Origin: Methanocellales archaeon
Lineage (GTDB): Archaea; Halobacteriota; UBA148
Direction of reading: 5' to 3'
Assembly: GCA_013415795.1 (NCBI GenBank)
Contig: JAAEEL010000050.1
Coordinates: 1 to 9,023 of the forward strand
DNA: 9,023 bases
In this document: piece after piece, positions 6,092-9,023 of the stretch
Layout of the letters: each line of letters begins with the position of its first letter
Position numbering within the stretch: the first letter of the stretch is position 1
Position numbers and translations under genes: made by a program
Notes under the pieces: generated by a model
The model's database searches: none
What the model was told of the DNA's origin: nothing
What the model saw: only the letters and a program-made list of their open reading frames with translations

Positions 6092-7312
6092 TTAATCAAG
6101 CTTTTCAAGTTTTTCTATCTTTTTGATCTTCTCGACATCCTCGATCGAATACGGCAAATCTGCATCTTTGGGTATTTTTTTGAGATAATTCTCCTTGAAA
6201 TATGGATCGTTGATGGCACATATTTTTGGCTTTTTTCTGAATAGCTTATTTCTACGTATTCTAACCCATATATCTTTTAAATCCGTCTCCCTGATGTTTC
6301 CGAAAGAGACCGGAGTGTGCATGCATGGCATGACATCACCTGTAGGCGAAACGAAGACCCATCGTCTTCCAGCGAAACAACCGAATAACTCTGGATTCCT
6401 GAGATGGAAAAACGACGTCAGACAAATATTTTTTTCCTGTGTTCTCGCCAGATTTATCAAACGCTCCCTATCGCTATCACTTAATATATCCTTGCCCGAC
6501 CATTTTCCACCGGCAAATATCTCATCGATTAAAAGCTCATGAACACCCAGCGAATCACAGTATTCTAACAGATTATTCATGGTTTCTAAATCCGAATTTT
6601 GGGGTGATGCAACATAGAGCACACATACGATAAGACCGGCTTTTACAGCATGCTTGATGCCCTCTGTGACCTTTTCAAATAGACCGGGTACCCCCCTAAA
6701 TCTATCGTGAATTTCGGGGTATGGGCTGTCCAAGCTGACGGTGAGTACATCCAATCCGGCCCTTTTTAGCATCTGCACGTATTCTTCGGTTAGGAGGAGT
6801 CCATTGGTCACAACACGAGATATCGCCTTGCTTTTATCTATATGGTAGATTAATTCTGGAAGATCATCCCTTAGGGTAGGCTCTCCTCCTTCAAAGCTTA
6901 TATGATAGGCTCCGAGTTCTAGGGATCGATCTATAAAGTCACATATTTCATCAGTGGATAATTCTTCTTTGCCGGTTATTCCGTATGCAATGCAATGTTT
7001 ACATTTGCACTGGCATCTGCTGGTAACCATGATGGCGACACATTCAGGTGTAAATTTACCAAAGAGATTGCTTTTTAATTGTGCAGTCATCAACCTCCTA
7101 AAGGGCTCACTGGGAACCAACGGGAAGACAGTTGAAACAAATGCCCCGTCTTCTAGGATTGCAGCTGGCGGTCCTGAAAAATAATTGTTGAACCTCTCGC
7201 AAATTTGTTTGGCTAAGAATGAAAGAGGACCCTCTGTGCTTGCCTTAACTTCTTTATATTCGATTTCCAAGAAGGCCCTAAGGCCCGGTATTTTGTAAAC
7301 TAAAAGTTTCAT
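6092..7312 (-). CDS. Radical SAM protein with N-terminal accessory domain and three-Cys auxiliary region (rSAM-2)
   Basis: This 406-residue protein is upstream of rSAM-1 and probably cotranscribed with it. Residues 1-90 form an accessory domain I do not recognise, ending in the motif P-L-V-P-S-E-P-F-R-R (64-73). The radical SAM core has C100-x3-C104-x2-C107 with an additional Cys at 102, an intact GGEP (142-145), VTNG (168-171) and SLDSP (193-197). The C-terminal region has C312 in G-C-F-A-G-R-R-W, C330 in T-G-D-V-M-P-C, and C365. Three ligands could hold an auxiliary cluster with one open iron, as in MoaA. The last 12 residues are a Lys/Glu/Ile/Leu heptad-like tail. The ATG at 7312 has no Shine-Dalgarno and lies about 35 bases from the shared TATA palindrome, suggesting a very short leader. 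rSAM-3 is a clear paralogue, encoded divergently. Substrate unknown. Confidence 0.86.
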   Translation of the reverse strand: MKLLVYKIPGLRAFLEIEYKEVKASTEGPLSFLAKQICERFNNYFSGPPAAILEDGAFVSTVFPLVPSEPFRRLMTAQLKSNLFGKFTPECVAIMVTSRCQCKCKHCIAYGITGKEELSTDEICDFIDRSLELGAYHISFEGGEPTLRDDLPELIYHIDKSKAISRVVTNGLLLTEEYVQMLKRAGLDVLTVSLDSPYPEIHDRFRGVPGLFEKVTEGIKHAVKAGLIVCVLYVASPQNSDLETMNNLLEYCDSLGVHELLIDEIFAGGKWSGKDILSDSDRERLINLARTQEKNICLTSFFHLRNPELFGCFAGRRWVFVSPTGDVMPCMHTPVSFGNIRETDLKDIWVRIRRNKLFRKKPKICAINDPYFKENYLKKIPKDADLPYSIEDVEKIKKIEKLEKLD

Positions 7313-7341
7313 GGTGATTCACTGTTTTGATAAGAGAGGTT

Positions 7342-7353
7342 ATAGTTAACTAT
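7342..7353. promoter_or_regulatory. 12-base perfect palindrome, probable bidirectional TATA element or operator
   Basis: ATAGTTAACTAT is a perfect inverted repeat lying between the divergent paralogues rSAM-2 and rSAM-3. Its centre is about 35 bases from the rSAM-2 ATG, giving a nearly leaderless message, and about 65 bases from the likely TTG start of rSAM-3, giving a leader of roughly 35-40 bases that contains a Shine-Dalgarno. It could serve as one TATA box for both directions, or as a binding site for a dimeric repressor. Both are inferences. Confidence 0.5.
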
Positions 7354-7399
7354 TTCTGTATTGGAAAACTTTTATCGCCACGGCTTATTGACTGAGATT

Positions 7400-7403
7400 G
7401 GAG
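7400..7403 (+). promoter_or_regulatory. Shine-Dalgarno deciding the rSAM-3 start
   Basis: GGAG, within the purine run ggagaggag (7400-7408), ends 8 bases before the TTG at 7412. The other in-frame candidates, the TTGs at 7361 and 7388, have no such site, and 7361 would lie upstream of the expected transcription start. Confidence 0.5.
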
Positions 7404-7411
7404 AGGAGTTA

Positions 7412-8611
7412 TTGTCAGAGTTTTCGGTATATAAGGCCAAAGGCATTGAGATTCGGTTAGATGTTACAGAAGGTCGTGCCGAACTCAAGTCATCTGGTCC
7501 TCTTTCGTTGCCATGTGCTCCAATCATCAGATACGTGAACTCCATGCTTCAAAATGAGAAGGCCATAGAAGTGAAGGATGATTCTGTAATACTAACAACC
7601 TGGTTGCCTCCCATTCCAAGCGGCCCCTTCAGACGGGCGTTAAAAGCTGAAATTGACATATTACTGAGGAGAAAGTATGTACCCCAAGCCGTATCTATCA
7701 ATGCTTTTAAAAGATGTTCATGCAGTTGTACCCATTGTAACATGGTACAATCTCCCAATGAAGAGCTTAGTACAGATGAGTTGAAGGATTTCATCGATCA
7801 GGTGATTGGGCTTGGCGCCATATCCATCGGCTTCGCGGAAGGAGATCCGCTCCTGCGTGAAGACCTTGTGGATCTAGTAAGGCATGTTGATAAAGACAAG
7901 GCTATAGCAAGCGTATTTACACCGGGCATTCTTTTGACCGAAGAAAAAGCAGTGGAGTTGAAGACGGCCGGGTTGTACGCAGCCATCATAGGTCTACGCA
8001 GTCCTATTTCTGGAGAGCACGATACAGCCAGAGGTGTTAAAGGCGCATTCGAAAAAGCAACAATATCCATGAAAAATGCCGTAAAGGCTGGCTTATACGT
8101 TTCGATGCATACCCACGCAAATCCAGGTTTGATCGAAAGCGGAAAATTAGAGGGGTTGTATGACCTTGCATCACAACTTGGAGTCCATGAGCTCACGGTA
8201 TGGGAGGGGGTTCCGACCTGGAGCTACATGAACAATGAAAGGATGATGCTTAATGATGATCATCGGAAGCAAATACTTGATATGTACAGGAGGGTGAACT
8301 CCACACCAGAGGGGCCGAGGATGTTCTCGATGACTTTTTTTGAATCGCCGAAACTATTCGGTTGTATGGCTGGGAGAAGATGGCTGAATTTGGTGGATTC
8401 CGGAGATTTGACCCCTTGCACCTATATGCCCATCTCTTTCGGGAACATAAAGGAAGAGGGGGTCAAAGACATCTGGGATAGGATAAGAAAGTTCCCTGAG
8501 TTCAGGTGCAAGAGATCGTGTCTGATGCTGGACCCAGAATTTAGATCGAAGTATATCAAGAAAATTGCAAAAAGTGAGACACTTCCGATTCATATAGAAA
8601 AATCGGATTAG
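7412..8611 (+). CDS. Radical SAM protein, divergent paralogue of rSAM-2 with altered SAM-binding motifs (rSAM-3)
   Basis: This is a 399-residue protein from a TTG start; the frame is open to a TTG at 7361 (416 residues). The 7412 start is chosen because it gives an N-terminus that aligns with rSAM-2 (F-S-V-Y-K against L-L-V-Y-K) and has a Shine-Dalgarno. Residues 1-92 form the same accessory domain, with P-I-P-S-G-P-F-R-R. The cluster motif is C102-x3-C106-x2-C109, with an extra Cys at 104. G-G-E-P is replaced by E-G-D-P (143-146), T-N-G by T-P-G (170-172) and SLDSP by GLRSP (194-198). The C-terminal region keeps C318-x17-C336 and adds C366 and C370, so four auxiliary ligands are possible against three in rSAM-2. 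It may be an active enzyme of different specificity, or a non-catalytic or regulatory partner of rSAM-2; the sequence alone does not decide. It ends in TAG. Confidence 0.84.
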   Translation: MSEFSVYKAKGIEIRLDVTEGRAELKSSGPLSLPCAPIIRYVNSMLQNEKAIEVKDDSVILTTWLPPIPSGPFRRALKAEIDILLRRKYVPQAVSINAFKRCSCSCTHCNMVQSPNEELSTDELKDFIDQVIGLGAISIGFAEGDPLLREDLVDLVRHVDKDKAIASVFTPGILLTEEKAVELKTAGLYAAIIGLRSPISGEHDTARGVKGAFEKATISMKNAVKAGLYVSMHTHANPGLIESGKLEGLYDLASQLGVHELTVWEGVPTWSYMNNERMMLNDDHRKQILDMYRRVNSTPEGPRMFSMTFFESPKLFGCMAGRRWLNLVDSGDLTPCTYMPISFGNIKEEGVKDIWDRIRKFPEFRCKRSCLMLDPEFRSKYIKKIAKSETLPIHIEKSD

Positions 8612-8803
8612 ATTATGTAGATTCCAAGACCGTCAAGAATAAAATTAGTAGATTAGACATTAATTACTTTTTTCAGAATATTTTGTTCATGATTTGTTTG
8701 AGGATTTCTTTTTTGATTACATTTTTGATTATTTGTATTTTAATAGGTAAACACGATATAACAATATCCCATCAATTAATCAGATATAGCGTAATTAGAC
8801 TAT

Positions 8804-8835
8804 GCGACATTTCTACAATTTTGTCGTGTTTTTTT
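8804..8835 (+). terminator. Candidate hairpin plus T-run terminator
   Basis: GCGACA (8804-8809) can pair with TGTCGT (8822-8827) in a 6-bp stem including one G-T wobble, with a 12-base loop, followed one base later by seven T (8829-8835). It reads as a terminator on the plus strand about 190 bases after rSAM-3, and would also prevent read-through into the convergent gene. The rest of the 246-base gap (8612-8857) is AT-rich, with another T run near 8669-8674. I see no gene in it. Confidence 0.33.
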
Positions 8836-8857
8836 GATGGTTATAGTTTCCTCCTCT

Positions 8858-9023
8858 TTAAAGGTTATAATTTACATCGTCCCGAATGCCCATTTTTGAC
8901 CACGGACAAGCAGCTACGCAATTGACACAAGACTTGAGTGACATCGTGTTCGTTTTCCAAAAGGCATGGCATTTTGCAACGTCAACAGGCCACCTCAACA
9001 GACCTTCCCTGTTGGAAATAGAA
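8858..9023 (-). CDS. Reductive dehalogenase-like (RdhA) iron-sulfur protein, C-terminal fragment (runs off right edge)
   Basis: The last 54 codons of a minus-strand gene are visible, ending in TAA at 8858-8860. The fragment contains R-W-P-V-D-V-A-K-C-H-A-F-W, then C-x2-C-x3-C-P-W. Counted from the fragment start, the Cys are at 18, 32, 35 and 39, giving C-x13-C-x2-C-x3-C-P. A 'D-x-x-K-C-x-x-F-W' segment before C-x2-C-x3-C-P-W is the pattern I know from the second [4Fe-4S] motif of reductive dehalogenases, corrinoid enzymes that remove halogens from organohalides. Epoxyqueuosine reductase (QueG) shares the C-P-W motif but not the preceding K-C-x-x-F-W. Only 15 residues follow the C-P, shorter than the tails of characterised respiratory RdhA, so this may be a short variant or a truncated gene. 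The corrinoid domain lies outside the window, so the call is tentative. Confidence 0.6.
   Translation of the reverse strand, partial: SISNREGLLRWPVDVAKCHAFWKTNTMSLKSCVNCVAACPWSKMGIRDDVNYNL

Noticed and set aside
6091..6108. TTG start for rSAM-1 overlapping rSAM-2
   Set aside because: The ATG at 6090, one base after the upstream stop, is the simpler start and fits translational coupling.
6092..7312. Haem-pathway radical SAM enzymes (AhbC/AhbD) or tetraether synthase (Tes) as identity of rSAM-2
   Set aside because: The 90-residue N-terminal domain and the P-S-E-P-F-R-R motif do not match those families as I know them, and no haem-pathway genes are nearby. The cluster positions and size also do not fit Tes.
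7798..8196. 132-codon minus-strand ORF inside rSAM-3
   Set aside because: It is an antisense shadow of the conserved radical SAM core; its composition is Ser/Pro/Ala-rich, as expected from the complement of a real gene.
8683..8925. 80-codon plus-strand ORF with a hydrophobic N-terminus
   Set aside because: It begins in AT-rich DNA that yields hydrophobic residues by composition, and its 3' half is antisense to the iron-sulfur motif of the RdhA-like gene. No ribosome binding site or family features are visible.
1..9023. CRISPR arrays, tRNA or rRNA genes, insertion sequences
   Set aside because: No regularly spaced repeats, tRNA-like cloverleaf, rRNA-like sequence, transposase frame or terminal inverted repeats were seen on reading both strands.

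Overview
The window looks archaeal, most probably from a methanogen- or ANME-like euryarchaeote. The evidence is a geranylgeranyl-reductase-family flavoprotein, a short UbiC-like (DUF98-type) protein, TATA-box-like elements at plausible distances from start codons, several starts with no Shine-Dalgarno (leaderless or nearly so), and three radical SAM enzymes of an archaeal flavour. GC content is moderate, intergenic DNA is very AT-rich, and TAG is used as an ordinary stop. The lineage is inferred; no rRNA or tRNA gene is present to settle it.

Left part (1-2178): the 5' part of a DUF1003 membrane-protein gene runs left off the window. It is divergent from a complete family II (Mn-dependent) inorganic pyrophosphatase carrying a CBS-DRTGG-CBS regulatory insert. 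Middle-left (2284-3473, minus strand): a leucine-carboxyl-methyltransferase-like (TIGR00027-type) SAM methyltransferase lies downstream of a 71-residue acidic protein with a RING-like C4HC3 zinc module.

Centre (3528-8611): this is the most interesting block. A UbiC/DUF98-like protein and an atypical geranylgeranyl-reductase-like flavoenzyme form a tight plus-strand operon with an 8-nt overlap. It converges with a minus-strand pair of radical SAM genes separated by 1 nt. The upstream member of that pair is divergent from a paralogous third radical SAM gene. All three radical SAM proteins have a second cysteine-containing region with the same C-x17-C spacing. Two divergent gene pairs (at 3491-3500 and 7342-7353) each appear to share one near-symmetric TATA element.

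A working hypothesis, purely by inference, is that the centre encodes biosynthesis or modification of a prenylated aromatic redox carrier (methanophenazine- or quinone-like) or of an isoprenoid membrane lipid. The UbiC-like protein would act on a chorismate-type aromatic, the GGR-like enzyme would saturate isoprenoid double bonds, the radical SAM enzymes would do C-H chemistry, and the nearby methyltransferase might contribute.

Right end (8612-9023): an AT-rich gap is followed by the C-terminal 54 codons of a minus-strand gene whose cysteine pattern resembles the second [4Fe-4S] motif of reductive dehalogenases (RdhA), with an unusually short tail. No CRISPR, insertion sequence, tRNA or rRNA was found.
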